Positions 63,661 to 64,000 of a stretch of 64,000 nucleotides of DNA are shown here, piece after piece; position 1 is the stretch's first letter, and each line of letters starts with the position of its first letter. Below the pieces are notes generated by a model. That model was not told the origin of the DNA, searched no databases, and saw only the letters and a program-made list of their open reading frames with translations. This stretch comes from Kryptolebias marmoratus (Eukaryota; Chordata; Actinopteri; Cyprinodontiformes; Rivulidae): NCBI RefSeq assembly GCF_001649575.2, contig NC_051445.1, positions 28,449,984 through 28,513,983 of the forward strand. The letters run 5' to 3'. A program made the position numbers and the translations under genes.

Positions 63661-64000
63661 AGAAGGTAATGAACGGGCATCATTTTTAATTTTTAAATTT
63701 TTTTTTAATTAATTAAAATATGTTATTTTCCCCCTTTTAACTTTGCTAATCTGCAGTATTTTTGAGACTTGTTGCTTGTATTCAAATTAAAAATCAAACT
63801 AAGTTCCAGGTAACAAAACAGAAAGATACTTTTTGCGACCAACTATAATTTCAGCTGCTGCTCTCCTCATTCTCTTATGCAAGTCATTTTCATCTCTTGG
63901 TCATAGCTGGACACATTTCCCGCACAAAGAGCCTCCAAAAATGCACTCTGTAAATGCAGATCATTTCAGAATGGCACGAGATTTCCGATGTGCCAAAAAT
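63661..64000. other. Intergenic DNA, nothing recognised
   Basis: AT-rich start, then a more complex stretch (63800-64000) with no frame I can support. Confidence 0.4.

Noticed and set aside
1..64000. tRNA, rRNA or snRNA genes
   Set aside because: I looked for tRNA-like A and B box pairs and snRNA-like motifs by eye and saw none convincing; a covariance-model scan (tRNAscan-SE, Infernal) would be decisive.

Overview
The window looks like nuclear DNA from a teleost fish, probably a percomorph (inference from repeat content). It is AT-rich, full of microsatellites, and made largely of transposable elements (TEs) of types usual in fish: a DIRS-type tyrosine-recombinase retrotransposon, Ty3/Gypsy chromovirus pieces, an endogenous retrovirus (ERV), L1, L2, Rex1-like and RTE LINEs, Penelope-like elements, Tc1/mariner, hAT and Harbinger-like DNA elements, and solo LTRs. 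I found no exon of a host protein-coding gene, no tRNA or rRNA gene and no CRISPR array. Almost every reading frame with recognisable meaning is a broken TE protein. All family names come from reading the sequence and from recall; no database was searched.

Layout. 1-1.2 kb: a DNA-transposon end and part of a Gypsy LTR. 2.6-7.7 kb: a CATCC-type dispersed repeat, an RTE LINE cut by an assembly gap, a hAT relic, a CTCF-like site and a Rex1-like LINE (minus). 9-15 kb: small hAT-type elements, a ZMYM1-like hAT exon, a THAP-domain relic and a complete solo LTR with a 5-bp target-site duplication (TSD). 15.1-16.8 kb: a Tc1 fragment, a LINE running into a second gap, an ORF tail of an unassigned transposon protein and a Gypsy LTR. 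16.85-21.62 kb: a GC-rich DIRS element (minus) with inverted terminal repeats, internal complementary region, gag, RT/RNase H and tyrosine recombinase, carrying a solo LTR inserted between RNase H and the recombinase.

21.7-27.2 kb: copies of an unassigned dispersed repeat, here called family R, with an internal period near 300 bp. 27.2-33.75 kb: an L1 relic (minus) split by a TGTCA-type solo LTR and by a 3.3-kb Gypsy element whose gag itself holds a hAT MITE. 34-37.4 kb: another R copy, a near-identical ~160-bp tandem duplication, a Harbinger-like MITE and the 3' LTR of an ERV. 37.4-42 kb: an L2 LINE inside the ERV env region, ERV integrase remains, and another LINE carrying an LTR fragment. 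43.6-44.7 kb: a Penelope terminal repeat joined to the 3' end of a Gypsy element (chromodomain, polypurine tract, LTR). 46-49.9 kb: more R copies, one holding a solo LTR, and a ~190-bp-arm palindrome of Penelope terminal repeats. 51.9-56 kb: an unclassified element with TTAA-like ends and a high-complexity stretch that could be a conserved non-coding element. 57.6-64 kb: diverged tandem repeats, R, a Tc1-like transposase relic split by a solo LTR, a Penelope fragment with a GIY-YIG motif, and a LINE interrupted by a Gypsy LTR.

The parts do not form a pathway. What they give is a relative history: TSDs and resumed reading frames show which insertion came later at eight or more places. Three separate short-spacer inverted duplications (in the DIRS recombinase, in an R copy and in the Penelope repeat) are the most unusual structural signal.
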